Notes under the pieces: generated by a model | The model's database searches: none | What the model was told of the DNA's origin: nothing | What the model saw: only the letters and a program-made list of their open reading frames with translations | Made by a program: the position numbers and the translations under genes | Shown: positions 1 through 11,814 of the stretch, piece by piece | Position numbering within the stretch: the first letter of the stretch is position 1 | Layout of the letters: each line of letters opens with the position of its first letter | Assembly: GCA_001574975.1 (NCBI GenBank) | Contig: KQ965814.1 | Location: 158,827-222,826 of the forward strand | From: Gonapodya prolifera JEL478 | Taxonomy: Eukaryota > Monoblepharomycota > Monoblepharidomycetes > Monoblepharidales > Gonapodyaceae | Reading direction: 5' to 3' | DNA length: 64,000 bases

Positions 1-2056
1 TTCCCATAACGGATCCGTACCCGCGATCGAAAATGTGCTTAAGCCCGCTTGGCCTCAAAACTGGACAATTTGTGTCAGCGGTTTGTAGGTTGTGGTGCAC
101 TCAACGAAGTGGAGGAAACGTCACGGTGGGGCGTGTGAGACAAGCACGCGTAGAAAAGTAGATGATAATTATGTATCTCTGTCAGCGTTCCGCCCTCAGT
201 TCGTGAATGCCACGTCGGTCAAGAATGACATCGTTGAGCATCCACTGCAGCATCACCTTGGCGCGGAATGAACACTCAAAATATCAACGTCTTGGCTATA
301 AGAGCGACGTAGCTTTCACGCCGTGCTAGAAAAATAGGGAAAAGACTGCCGCTCTGCACTGACGTCACTCCAGAATCATTCAGAAGAGAACAAAGAGTCG
401 GTCTTGACTCTTGCTATGTTTTCTACTGCAGCACAGCACGTGTAATAAGTGATCGACTTTATCGGGCCAAGTGCCACCTCATGGCAAAGGACCGGTAACG
501 CAAAAACTATAACGTTCAAACAGAGTGACTGCGGTTGAAACGGCAGGTCCTTGTCATATCCGGCAAAACGCAGTAGATAACATTTGTACAGCCAGAAGCC
601 AGTCCAATCGTGACTTCAAGACCGTCAAAAAAAAGGGGTTGAAAGCATGGAGATTTAGGCGACAAGGGAGAAGAGGCGCGAAGGGCGAGTGTAATAATGG
701 GGAAAAGCAGTGCCAACGATGAGCGTTGGCTCTTAAATTGAAATTAGTATTGCAATGAGAAATTCTTTTTAAATTCGCCTCACTGGAAAGGTTACGCCAG
801 CTCTGGGTGGCTCCTCGACATCTGCTCAAAGCCAAATCCCACTCACTGACAAACAATGGATTTTGTCGTCGGAATACTAAACAAGTGGAGGTTTGTGTGA
901 ATCTTTGGTTTTTGCTCCATTATTCCTCTAATCGAGGTCTCCAGGGCCGAACACACCGTGTTGAAAGGCCCCGACGATGCAATGCTGCCCGCGCCATACA
1001 TCAAGGCCATGGTGAGCTTTAACTGCGCGATTTCGGATGAATAGCAGCGGCTTCAAGCAAATGGAGTGAAGAGCGGTGACTGGTGAATTCGCTACTTCAC
1101 ACTGAGTCCCGCGGGACTGGCGAACTCTCTTTGGACATAAATAGGAAATAATGTTTTCAGAAACCGCTTTCGCTGGGATTGTGGTTAATGGTGCACCATC
1201 CTTTCATTTTTACCTTCGACGCTTCCGTCCCTCAAGAACTTCGACGTTGCTCTCCCTTGATCACTTTCCCGTCATCTGCCGCTCTTCCTGCCTCCGGCAA
1301 CATCATCTATTGCACGAAGCCTTCTGCACAGGCGTAACATTCCAAGCGCCCGCCGTCTTGTAAATTTGAATGCCGCTTGTGCTCCTCCCAACGTCCGGAA
1401 TCAGTAGTGGGCTGTCAAGTTTACTATTTCTTCGCGATGCACGAAGCAACGTGAGTCTTGCATATCTTCTGAGGCGTCGGCACCGCGCGAAAATCTCCTC
1501 CTTCCCAGATCCCCGCTCACGTCTCTCCTCTATCCAACGTCGGCGCAACTCCCACCATCCCCTCATCATGTTGGTTTAAATGACACAGTGTCCTGTCACT
1601 GTGCTCTAGGTGTCTAGCGACCTCACTCCAAGCACGGATGTGCTCCACATACGTGTCGTCGTTTGTGACCTTTGGAATGTTGTTGTGCTGATCGGTTGGA
1701 GTTTTGCATCGGAACCAAATGCTGTCTATAATGGACTTATTATAGCATCTGTACTTGAGTGTGACTCTAGCTGCAAAAATCCCACTTGTAATACTTATAT
1801 ACATGCTCTCCCTCTGCTGCCACCATCCCACACTCTCTTTCCCCCTCAACATCGCCGCATCATTCCTCGTCCTTCGCCACGCCTCCGCCTCTCCTTCACC
1901 CGCACCCTTAAAAAGTCCATCCCATTCCTCTCTATCCCAACAACGCACGGCCCTCCCCAGCATCAATCCCCTTCCGGCTCCCGTTCCACTCCCACCTTTC
2001 AAAAAGTCCTTTTCACACTCCACCCCCCAACTCACAAACAAGCCTCCACATCGGCA
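1..2056. other. Intergenic, no supported gene
   Basis: No reading frame here has a recognisable domain, plausible codon use or convincing splice structure. From about 1800 the plus strand becomes very C/T-rich and runs into the 3' end of the adenylate kinase gene on the minus strand, which makes long but meaningless open frames. A distal exon of a gene starting left of the window cannot be excluded. Confidence 0.5.
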
Positions 2057-3258
2057 TCACTCCTCGTCCTCCCCGCCCTGCGCCTCCTTGGCCGCCTCGC
2101 ACCACTCCTCGCACCACGCTGCGAGCGCCTCGACGTTCCTGTCGAGGTCCTCTGATGAGTCTGAGCGCAGCTCGCACAGCGCCGACCGCGCGTAGGCTCC
2201 GCGGGCCTCTTCGAGACATACTTGCATGATTTCAGCAGTGGTGTTTTCGGTCAGTTTGTGCGCGGGGTAGTTTCTGCGTAGGTAGGGGTTTGGGTGAATG
2301 AGGGTGTTGGGCGTGACTTCAAAGGACTCGACGGAGAGCGCGTCTTTCCCCGCAATTCTGCTTAGCTCCTTTGGACTTTGTTGGTTACGTCATCTGTTCG
2401 AGGAACATTTCCCGTTCCTTTGGTTTAAAGACTGGACCAGCCCCCATCCGCCCCGCCCCAATTCTTCAATTCCGTGTGGTACTTTCAGCATTCACTGACA
2501 TGGGCTGTCCCATCCATCCGGTTCAGCATTGTGTAGATGTGCGGTGTTGTGTTCCGCCCCCCTTCTTTCCCCTCCTGCCCCGCCCGCACTCCACCTGCAG
2601 AGAGTTGGTGATAGCTCTCGACTGCTTCTCCTCTACACAGCTCTCCTCCCCCCACCCGTCGACCTGCGCGCACAGTATCCTCATACGCTCTCTGCCGCAC
2701 TCCCCCAACCTCCATCGACTCTTACCTCTCCTCCAACCGCCTGTACAAGGTCCCATTGTCCGTTCTCAGGACGACGACGAGATCAAACCACCGCTCGGGG
2801 AAGAAATCGCAGCCGTGGTAGTCAACGACAACACCACCCTGGGCGAGCTTATCCTCGAGCTCGTCAACAACGCGGTCCTCATCGACGACATAGGCAGCCC
2901 ACTTCTCGTCCCATCCGTCGTGGAGGCTGCGCTCCTTGACCCACCGACCGACGTCGATGTGCTGTGCGTTGGTTGCCAGTGCCAGCAGCTCTGCGGTTGT
3001 GGACTTTCCCGTGCCGGGTGTGCCCGTGACGAGGATGTTGGGACGGCGGCGGGAAGAAGATATTGCGAATTTGGAGATGATGGCGGGGGGGATTGTTGAG
3101 AGTGGTCTGGCCGGGTCGTCCGAGTCGTCCATGTCGTCCTCGTCGGGATCGGCCGAGCCTGAGCCGTTGGCATGGGCAAAGTCCGCGCGGGGGTATGTGT
3201 CGTCGGCAGTGAGGTCGAAGTCGTCGTCCATGTCGTCCGGCGAGAGAAAGGTCGCCAT
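2057..3258 (-). CDS. FAP7: AK6/Fap7-type adenylate kinase, nuclear ATPase of 40S ribosome maturation
   Basis: Members of this family (yeast Fap7, human AK6/hCINAP) are P-loop adenylate kinases/ATPases that act in late 18S rRNA processing. Two exons are seen: 2726-3258 and 2057-2273, joined by a 452-bp GT..AG intron that keeps frame through LEER-NYPAHKL. The P-loop reads NILVTGTPGTGKST at about residue 73. It is followed by the family's VVDYHGCDFFPERW segment and, in exon 2, by the ENTTAEIMQV segment that aligns with the ENIQCEIFQV of AK6. Oddity: about 70 acidic, low-complexity residues (runs of DDD, DEDDMDD) precede the P-loop, whereas AK6 proteins normally start just before it. The ATG at 3258 is the first in frame giving this extension; no later Met lies just ahead of the P-loop. 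Family assignment is firm; the extension is less sure. Confidence 0.88.
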
Positions 3259-4298
3259 CGTCTGAGAGAAAACCTGCTGCTGTGGTCTCGGCCGGCTCGG
3301 CATGAGAGGCATTCGCGGGATTGCTCATTTCATCTTTACGATTGCACATTGGGAGAGGAATCCACAGGTTCGTTGTTTGGCTGTGGATGCGTGTCGTCCA
3401 TCCTTCCGTCGTATTGTGGGCCATATCCACTCCAGCACATGTGACCGTCTTGTCACACCGCCGATGCATTCAACACAAGATTCACTGGAGTCTTGGTCGT
3501 CTAGACCTTTCACGGAGGATTCATAGACGTTGCAGTCCATGCACTCCCCATACAAAGTCCATTTTGCTCGATGGATTTGCATGTTTGTCGGTGGCAACCG
3601 TCTTGCGTTGATTTCTTTTCGGATCGTGCAGGCAATAATGCCATCGTTATGGCTTCCTTGCCTTCACGTGATGGCAAGTCGCGAACTACAAATGCACCAC
3701 ACAGCACACTCATCTTTCCAAAGGCTAACATCAACTACTTGTGAGGCAATCTACAGAACATTGGTCAGTGGGGACCTTTCTCGTGAATTTGCGTATTTAA
3801 TCCGACAAGACACGTCAGTCGCGGGAAACGACCAGATTTTGTGTGTTACATATGAGGCCTGTTATTTCAAAGTTAATTATTGTTCCATTGTTCTTGACAC
3901 TTCCCTCCGTCGTTTGCACTGTGTTTATGCGAGGTGACAGCACGATTCCTTGGAGGGTGGCAAGCCAGCCAAATGAAACTTCGTTTTTTTTTGTTGTCCT
4001 GCAAACCTGCCCTTCAGGGTCAAGGTAACGGGGACCCACCAAGGGGTGGTGAGCCCCAACAGCACACTACCTGCAGCGGTAGCAGGTTATCAATTTCTTC
4101 AGCTTCAGCACCTATCTCTTGCCATTTGTGCTGGCGACTCTCATGCAACGTGATAGTCGTACCTCGCTCCTAAATCTTTTTCTTTGCTCGTTTAAACAAA
4201 CGCATACATCCTCCTATCTTTTCTACCTGAAAAGCCTTTTGTCCCAAATCTAAAAACTTCATCTTTCGTCCTCGTCCTCTCACTTACCAAGAACGAAG
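3259..4298. other. Intergenic between FAP7 (-) and the EXO-LRR gene (+)
   Basis: Divergent spacer of about 1 kb. Short frames in all six phases lack domain similarity. It presumably holds promoters for both flanking genes, but no element can be named from sequence alone. Confidence 0.4.
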
Positions 4299-6578
4299 TG
4301 CCTCGATGGGCGTTGGTTCCTTGCGCCAGCCTTAGCGGCCTTCACTGCTTTATCAGCAGCACTGCTCCTCCTCCCGAATTCTGCACACGCTTCAAATGGC
4401 CTGACAGTCATTCCACCTCAAATTCCATACACCCCGGGCCGGAAGTCGATGACGGATCCCGTCAACGTTTACATTAGTACGCCCTCCATCCACTTAGTCA
4501 CTCCTTTTATAACGGGTCGCTGATGCGTTCTTTTTGTCACCAACAGTTTGGTACGGTGCCAATTGGACTCCAACTAGCAAAGCTATCATTACCGACTTCA
4601 TAGCCGGTTTCGACCAATCGGATGCGTACAAAGTGGCGACCAAGTGAGTTTGTGAGTTGTGTTTCTTTCGTTGCACAGGGCTGAAGCAAGTTCGTTGTCA
4701 CGAAAGTGCGAGATACTTTTGCATGGACAACGCAAGCTCCACGGCGAAAACTTTCGTTTCGAGCAGCGTTAAGCTCAACGGCCAATCCGAGGATCCTTCC
4801 TATTCATTGCGGAAATTATTAAACTCCGGCAAGTCCGAGAACTACGATAACATCTTCACTGTAAGTACGTCTCATGCGATCATTTATGGTGCATCGGACT
4901 CATGCAACTTGCTTCCGCCTGCTCCCATAACACAGTTCAAGAAAATATTCAAGCGGGACGATTGTTCAACGACTTTAACGGAATCTATCTGGTTCTGACG
5001 GACAACCAAACACTCGAAGCCGGATTCTTGAGGGGTTATTGCTCCAGTAAAGAATGCAATATTTTCACGCAAGACTGATGTTCATTGATCTTCGTATGCA
5101 AATGCTCATCGGCAGAGGTTGGGAGCGCCCAAGCTGCTAAAATCGCCGCTCAGCAAACCAATGACGGAAGATTCAAAGGCGGACCAGATGTTCGATGGGT
5201 CTTTGCCGGAAGCTCCTCAGCCGCTGGAGAGGATGGTGCACTTGGATGCACATCTTTTAACACTGATATTTCCCCCAACGGTAACCCCGACGTGGACATC
5301 ATAATTGATGGAATAGCAAACGAAATTCTGAATTTCGTCGTCAACCCTGTAAGATTCCGCTGTGTAACAATTTAGTTGCAGCGTCAACTGACGACGAAAT
5401 TAACTTCAACTGAAGTGGGCCGACCCGTCACTCGATGCTTGGACGGACAAACCGGATGAATGGAACGATGGATTCGGACCTGGTGAGTGTTTTGTTATAG
5501 CTGCTGAGGAGATGGAGCGTGGTGTTCATACGTCTTCGTTTTTTCCAATCCTATATCTACGTCTTCTTGTTCTGATCAGCCGCCAACTGCGCATGTAGGT
5601 TCCGTAAACGTTTTTTAAGAATGACGGTAACTTACTCTCTTAACTGCACAGTCAACTACGGGAATACGGCAGTTGATGGTCGAGGAGCTTTGTACAACGA
5701 GCAATGGAACGGTCGGAACTACTTGATCCAGGGCATGTGGGATCCCGAAGTTCAGCTCTGCCAGCCACGATCTGTCAGTGTGCCCTCAGACTGCGCAATT
5801 CTGCAGCAGATCTTGGGCAACCAGACCTACCTTGGAGATGATTGCTGCAATTCGGGGTAAGCGATCCGCTCTTTGAAAACCACGACCCCTGGCTTCATCT
5901 AAATTTTTAATGATGCTCAAATAGATACGCCAGCTGCGCGAATGGTCAAATCATCGGCTTGGATTTGGCTCGCTTCGGTCTCACTGGAACCTCACAGATT
6001 GTTATTTGATACGCTTTCATCTGCGTTCCCCAACCTACGCTCCCTCGATCTCAGCAAAAATTCAATGGGCGCTGGTCCCGTCCCCGAGTCAATCTGTCAG
6101 TTCCAAAATCTCGAGATCCTCAGGATGGGCAACTTCACAACGGCACCAACATCGCTTCCAGACTGTTTCGGGAACCTGACAAAGCTGGAACTACTTGTTG
6201 TGGTGGACAACAGTGGTCTTACTGGTCCCATTCCTCAGTCGCTGACAACGCTCAGCAACCTAAGGCAGGTTCTTCTGGACGGAAACGATTTCACTGGCAA
6301 CATCCCAGACTTTTCCAAGTCGCCCAAATTGAGTGCCTTCTCGGCTTCTGGTAACTCGAAACTCTCTGGCACACTGTGAGTAACATGGCCTTCTCACTCC
6401 TTCCTCCCTTCAACCCCTTTTAATTTTCCGTCAAGATAGCATTTCCGGATACCAGAAGCTGGATAATCCGCTGCTTAACCAAGACGGCACGTACGACGCC
6501 AGCTGTGACCTTTCTGGGACGCAAGTCTGCTTGCCTGCGGGATATGTTGGCCCTGATTGCGAGCTCAAGAGTTGTTAG
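4299..6578 (+). CDS. Secreted EXORDIUM-like domain fused to leucine-rich repeats
   Basis: Splicing by eye gives a hydrophobic signal-like segment (FTALSAALLLLPNSAHA), then an EXORDIUM/PHI-1-like domain: NVYIIWYGANWTPTSKAII, an FNDFNGIYLVLTD strand, PNGNPDVDIIIDGIANEI and a closing GRGALYNEQWNGRNYLIQG. EXO proteins are cell-wall/apoplastic growth-response proteins best known in plants. After a Cys-rich cap (SDCAILQQIL, DDCC) come plant-type LRRs of LxxLxLxxNxLxGxIP form: NLRSLDLSKNSMGAGPVPES, LELLVVVDNSGLTGPIPQS and LRQVLLDGNDFTGNIPDFSK. The protein ends in a Cys-rich tail at TAG 6576-6578. Introns include a 15-nt exon at 5580-5594. The initiator ATG is unresolved: no in-frame ATG precedes the signal segment, so a 5' exon or error is likely. 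The LRR frame is offset by one base at the TTT run 6005-6007. Confidence 0.7.
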
Positions 6579-6955
6579 AACGTATACAATGATTTTACGT
6601 ATTTATTGATGTAGCAGTCACAATCTTTTTACTGCTGAATCACAACTGCAGTTGGCATCCAAAGCTAAAAATTTCCACTGGTAGACACAGGAGACCAAAG
6701 AGGCCCTATTTGTTATTAGAAAAGATTTGACTATCATATGTTCAGTTGGCAAGTGCGCACAGTTTCCAACATTGACCACGGTTCCCTCCAAACTTACGAG
6801 CCGTCGCCCACTTCCGCATCCCCCGCTCGGAACACGCGCATTTGCGTGTTTTCACCGAAAAAAGTCGGAATTCTCACAGCGGGCTCCTTCAGACGAGGGA
6901 GGCGAGGACCTGTTGACTGGACTTTTGATTTTGCCTGGAAGGAGCGACAGAAGCC
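6579..6955. other. Intergenic, 377 bp, promoter region of the Nab2-like gene
   Basis: Tail-to-head spacer between two plus-strand genes. No feature beyond A/T-rich sequence around 6590-6720 is apparent; it should hold the 3' end signals of the EXO-LRR gene and the promoter of the next gene. Confidence 0.35.
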
Positions 6956-9202
6956 ATGAGCAGCGTGGTTATCAACGAGGTGGGACAGACGAAGCTGCAG
7001 GTGAGTGATGAGCTCGTATGGGGCTGGATTTGGATGTCGTCCGAAACCTGTCGAAACCCACTTTCTTGACACGTTTCCCCAACTCTCCCCTTTACACGCG
7101 TTCTCCCACGCTGGTCGACTCGTTGCTCTTTTTCCTGCTTCCTCTCCTTCCGCCCTGCCTGATTCGCCGCCTCTCAGGAAGCAGTCCAGTTGAAACTCCA
7201 GGAATTGGGTATTGAGAACGATGTTCTCGCTCAGTTCGTTGCCGTCATGGTCTGCAACGGGAAATCGCGACAGCAGGTGGAGGAGGAACTCGGCACCAGT
7301 GAGTATAATCGGGAGATGTCGATCATCACGGCAGCCGATGCTGGTCGACTCGACTCGACGACGAAGAGGGGCCTCTCCTCATTCATGGCGGTAATGCCAC
7401 ACTCTTTCATGATATTTTCTGGAGCGTGGTTGTTTTGTTCTCCATTTCAAATCGCAATTTCCGTCCTTTTCACTCATCGTACAATTCTTCCTTCTCCAGT
7501 CGTCGGTGACGAAATGGACGTCTCGGGCTTCTGCGGATGGCTGTTTGCCAATGTCAGCACCATACTGGCGGGTATAGAAGGCTTTGTGAAGACGGAGGAT
7601 GTTGAGACAGGTGAGAGTTAGAAATGAACTACGCATTGGACCAGGAACTGAACGTCATTCCTCATATGCTCATCTGAAACTCACTTCAAACCCCGTTCAA
7701 TTCTGCGTACCCTTTTGCCAGGCCAGCAGACCGTCTCCTTCACCGGCTTTGACCAAACCGCCCCCATCCCCGTCGAAATGTCCGACTCCCGATCTGGCCC
7801 CCGCCGTCTCCGCCAGAACCGCCTTCTCGACATTGCCATTGAATCCGCCGCACGGGACACGGGAGCCGGCGCGTCGGCGTTCGGTGCCATTGGAAGCGGG
7901 CCGGTCGGGTACCATCCTTCATCCCGCCCTGGCGCCAGACTGTCCCCTCCCGGTGGCAACGGGCAGGGTGTCATTAGTTGGGAGGACGACGGTTCGGAGA
8001 TGGTTACCGACGCGGAGTTCCCCATTCCCGGGTCCGGCCCCATCCGCGGCCGCCCACAACCAGCACGTGCGGGCCAACCATACCCTCAACCTCTCGCTGC
8101 CGGAGCGGCCAAACAGCCGATCAAGACTCCCGGCCCTCCTCCTCCGCCGAACCCGCTGCCCAGGCAGGACTTGGGTCAGCTGGTCAGCGAGCCGGCCACA
8201 ACCTTTACTGTGACATTGAACGGACAGGTCATCGAGGAGAGAGTGGAAAGCAAGCCGGTCAGGTGTGGGTACTGGCCACAGTGCAAGAAGGGTGCAGAGT
8301 GCCGATTCTGGCATCCAGTGGAGGTGCGTATCCAGCTCGAGCGCAAAAGAGTCCTAATGTCAGCAAACTGATGAACGTGTCTTTGTTTCCACCAGCTTTG
8401 TCCCCAGTGGCCTAACTGCCCCTACAATGACGCCCAATGCCTTTACATCCACCCCTCCCGCACCTCAATCCAACGCCAAAACCAGCCAGGTGCCCCACCA
8501 ACCGCACCAGCCGTCGCCAAACGTGTTGCAGCGGCGGCTGCCACCTTCCAAACCCCGCGAGTGTTCCCCAACAAGACGCTTAACAATACCACCCCTGCTG
8601 CTCCAGTTCCGGGCGGCGCTCCCTCCCCTGCCACCAGTGGGGCGACTGCCGGAGGTGTCATCCCCTCCCTCACGATGCAGGACTGTCACTACGCTGCCAA
8701 CTGCACCCGCGCGGACTGCAAATTCTATCACCCTTCACCATCGGCCATTGTTCTCCCTCGGGCAGGACTTGGTCGCATTGCTCCTACCGATCCTCGCAGG
8801 GCCGCTCGGTGCAAATTCTATCCTCTGTGCGAGAACCCGGATTGTGGATTCTACCATCCAAGCCCTGCAGCAGCAGCAGCCCGGGTCAATGGCGCGGCCG
8901 CGGCAACCAGCTCAGCCGATGACGCGATGATGGCGGATGCGGAAGGAGATGCGGGACTTGGTGCTTCGGGGTCGTCGGCGGGCGCTTTGGCGGGGGCAAG
9001 GTCTCCTCAGAACGGGAAAATTCCAGTTCCGTGCAAGTTCTTACCCTTCTGCACCAAACCCAACTGTCCCTTTGAGCATAGGGCTGAACTGGTGGCGGCG
9101 CTCGAGGCGGGGAAGCGAGCGGACAGGAAGTTTGCCGCAAACGAGGTTGAAGAGAAGGTCCCTGTACCCAAGTCGGAGGGGGAGGACACAGTCATGGCCT
9201 GA
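6956..9202 (+). CDS. NAB2: Nab2/ZC3H14-type poly(A) RNA-binding CCCH zinc-finger protein
   Basis: Nab2/ZC3H14 proteins bind poly(A) tails in the nucleus and couple 3' end control to mRNA export. Five exons are read: 6956-7000, 7178-7298, 7500-7610, 7722-8323 and 8396-9202. The N-terminal part (EAVQLKLQELGIENDVLAQF ... FCGWLFANVSTILAGIEGF) matches the PWI-like helical Nab2 N domain. A Gly/Pro-rich linker follows. The C-terminal half carries five tandem CCCH fingers of the C-x5-C-x4/5-C-x3-H type: CGYWPQCKKGAECRFWH, CPQWPNCPYNDAQCLYIH, CHYAANCTRADCKFYH, CKFYPLCENPDCGFYH and CKFLPFCTKPNCPFEH. The order and short spacing fit ZC3H14 (five fingers) rather than the seven of yeast Nab2. All junctions keep frame. 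It converges with the minus-strand gene that ends at 9390. Confidence 0.88.
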
Positions 9203-9389
9203 ATGGCATTGAGCAATGGGATGAAGAAGAACGAAGGGAGAGATGGTAGTCTTTGTAAAACGGGCCAGTTGTAACACAGTTTTTTGAGACAAAATCACAA
9301 TTTTTTTCACCCGACGAACAATATGACGGTACATGGTGTAGAACAAATACAAGCATCATCGTGTGGTAATCGTGCGTAACATCATTCAT

Positions 9390-11814
9390 TCATTCCGAAT
9401 CCTCATCAAAATCGTCCGCCGGTCGGAACACAGCGTCAGTTCCCGCGAAAGAGACCTTCTTCTTTACTGGTCGCACAGGGTCGTCCCATTGCCGAAGCAC
9501 GGATTTCAACGGCGCAGGCGGCTGCGCGAGGGTCTCTTTGGACGTTGTAGACTCGCTCGGTGAAAGCGCGACGGGGCTTTCCACAGTGGGAGTCGTCTCA
9601 TCATCCACGGATTGTTCGCCGGATTTTGTCCACGGGGTGGGGTTGGGGCTGGGGGGCGTACGGACAATAGGCGTTTCCGAGCCGTCCTCGAAGGGTGTAA
9701 AGGGGGGTAGAAAGGGGAGCGGGTGAGGTGGTATGGGGGATGCTGACGGGCCGTCCTGTCGCGAAGAGCCGGGGCTGGGAGCAAGAGGCGATTCCGGGTT
9801 GTGCTGGCGATCCTCCGTATCCCTCCCTGTAACAGCCTTCCCCTCATCGCCGTGATTCGAAATTTGCTGCAATTGGGCATTCGGGGTATCGCCGGTATTT
9901 CCAACAGTAACAGCACTCCTTTCGGCATTGTCCACACTCGCTTTCCCAACCGCAGGTTCTCCACCTTCTAGGGCGTGCTGCACCACGGTCCCTGCCGCCA
10001 TGATATCGTCCATTCCAAAGTCAAGCCGTCCGGCAAGTCCTCCAGCGACATCAAGACCCAGATGATTCGGAACAGGAACAGGTTGGGGTTTAGCAGGTGG
10101 CGGCGGGAGCTTGGGTTTCGATCTAGGTACGGGTGCCGGTGTTCGGCTGTCCCCCTCCACCTCCGAGTCGGGAGGAATTTCCGCCGGCTCCGCCACCAAT
10201 ATCGCGCCCGAGACAATCGCGGGTCCGGTGTTGTTGTTGGGAGCTGACATTCGGTTCCTCGCGTCTACCACAACGGGTCTCGATCGCGCTGTGGGACCAG
10301 GCGCATTCCCGGCCCCCCATCCCTGACCCACCAGGTAAGAGCGCGGCGACGAGATGTGCGGACTCCGCGGTGACGAGGGCGACGTGACGTACGGGCTGCG
10401 AGGGGACATGGGGGATTGGAGGTATGGGTTTGAACCTTCGTTGTCGGACTCAGCGTCATCCTGTCCGTCCGACTGGGCGTCGTCCTGACGCGAACCATCG
10501 TCCTCGCCATCCACGCCATCTTCAACGTCCTCCTCCTCGACAGCGTCTCCACCGTTCTCCTCCGCGGCAGCGGCCACTGCGACAGGGCTGGGGGGACTAT
10601 CGACGAACGGATTTTGCCAGGGCAGTTGGGACCCGAATGTCATGGGTCTCGCTGTAGACGGGGTGGCGCCCCAAGCGGGTCGTTGTGGTCCAGGCTGTTC
10701 GGGATGGGCTCGGTCCATGCCACTGCCATTGACGCCACGATGCGGTCCGGCCTGCTCGGGGTGAGGAGATGGCCGGTCCATCCCACGGACGCCCTGTCGC
10801 GGCACTGGCTCCTCGGGAGGATGAGGAGACGGCCGGTCCATGCCACTGGCTCCACGCTGGATCTGTGCCATTTCAATCCCCCGCGAGGTTTGCACTGCCA
10901 TGGGGTGGAAGGAGCCGATGAGGTCGTCCTGCAGCTCATCGTCGTAGTGGTATCGTCCGCGGTCGTCCGGTGGGGGAGAGGGGCTTCTCTGCGGGGGATG
11001 TTTGGCAGGTTCCGTGAGGCGCTGGTAGATGTGCATCCCTTCGTCCTCGTACCGCTCAAAGTCGGGCACGCCTGCAAGCTTCATAGCGGCCACCAGGGCC
11101 TCGTTGGGTGCATGGGTCGGGCGCAGGATGGGCATGGAGGGCAGGGCGGACGAGGGGACCAGCCCAGCTACGGGAACGTTGGAGCGGAGGGTCAGCGACA
11201 CTGGGAGTCCGTTGCGGTCAAGGTTAGGGATCCTGGGGCTCGGCAGCGCAGCGCCGTCGAGGCCCGGTATGAGGGGTGTTTGCAGTTGTGATTCGGGGAT
11301 GAGGAGGCGGTTTCGGGTTTTGTCGAAGGTTGCACTCTTGGGGGATGGGCTGTAGTAGTCCTCCATCCCGGGAGGTCCCATTGGCGAGTGTCCCTCGTCG
11401 TTTCCCATGAGACCTTGCGATTCCAGCTCCTCCCATCGTTGCCGAGCGTAAATGATTTTGTTGTATTGTTGCTGCTTTCGTTCACGATATGTCCAGTATA
11501 ACATCACCCCCAGGGTGCCGAACAGAGTCTATCGGCAAGGCCAACCACATCCTTTACTGTACGTTCCGAGTCGTCAAACGAAGGAGGGAGGGGCCACTCA
11601 CCAGGGCAAAGAGGGCTCCGACAGCCGCGGCAACGATCAGGCCCACGTTAGGGGGGTCCGTGCCCACCTTTGTGTCACTGGGGCTGTTGATGACGATTGG
11701 CGCCCCAGAAAAGACTGCGGGGTCGTACGCCGGATCGGGGTACGTGACATTTATGGGGCTGGGAGTGCCCTGTCGCGGCCGGAGCGGGTGGCTCCGATGC
11801 CTGGACTCGGGCAT
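9390..11814 (-). CDS. Single-pass membrane protein with long disordered cytoplasmic tail
   Basis: Two exons, 11602-11814 and 9390-11528, join in the middle of a transmembrane helix (VGLIVAAAVGALFALTLFGT then LGVMLYWTY). A basic stop-transfer run (RERK) follows at once, so the ~58-residue N-terminus should face outside and the ~700-residue tail should be cytoplasmic. No signal peptide is visible. The tail is low-complexity and rich in Pro, Ser and acidic residues. It holds three near-copies of a MDRPSPHP unit with PR/GV linkers and a run of SPxSPRSPY-like motifs, features typical of SH3/WW or proline-directed kinase docking. Only 187 bp separate its stop from the end of the convergent Nab2-like gene. 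Overall shape resembles fungal surface sensors of the single-TM class, but no known domain supports a function. Confidence 0.7.

Noticed and set aside
1610-2155. Long plus-strand open frames rich in Ser/Pro/Leu
   Set aside because: Caused by a C/T-rich stretch and by the antisense of the FAP7 3' exon.
9363-11355. Several plus-strand frames of 60-225 codons
   Set aside because: Antisense shadows of the minus-strand membrane-protein gene, whose frame continues through a TM helix.
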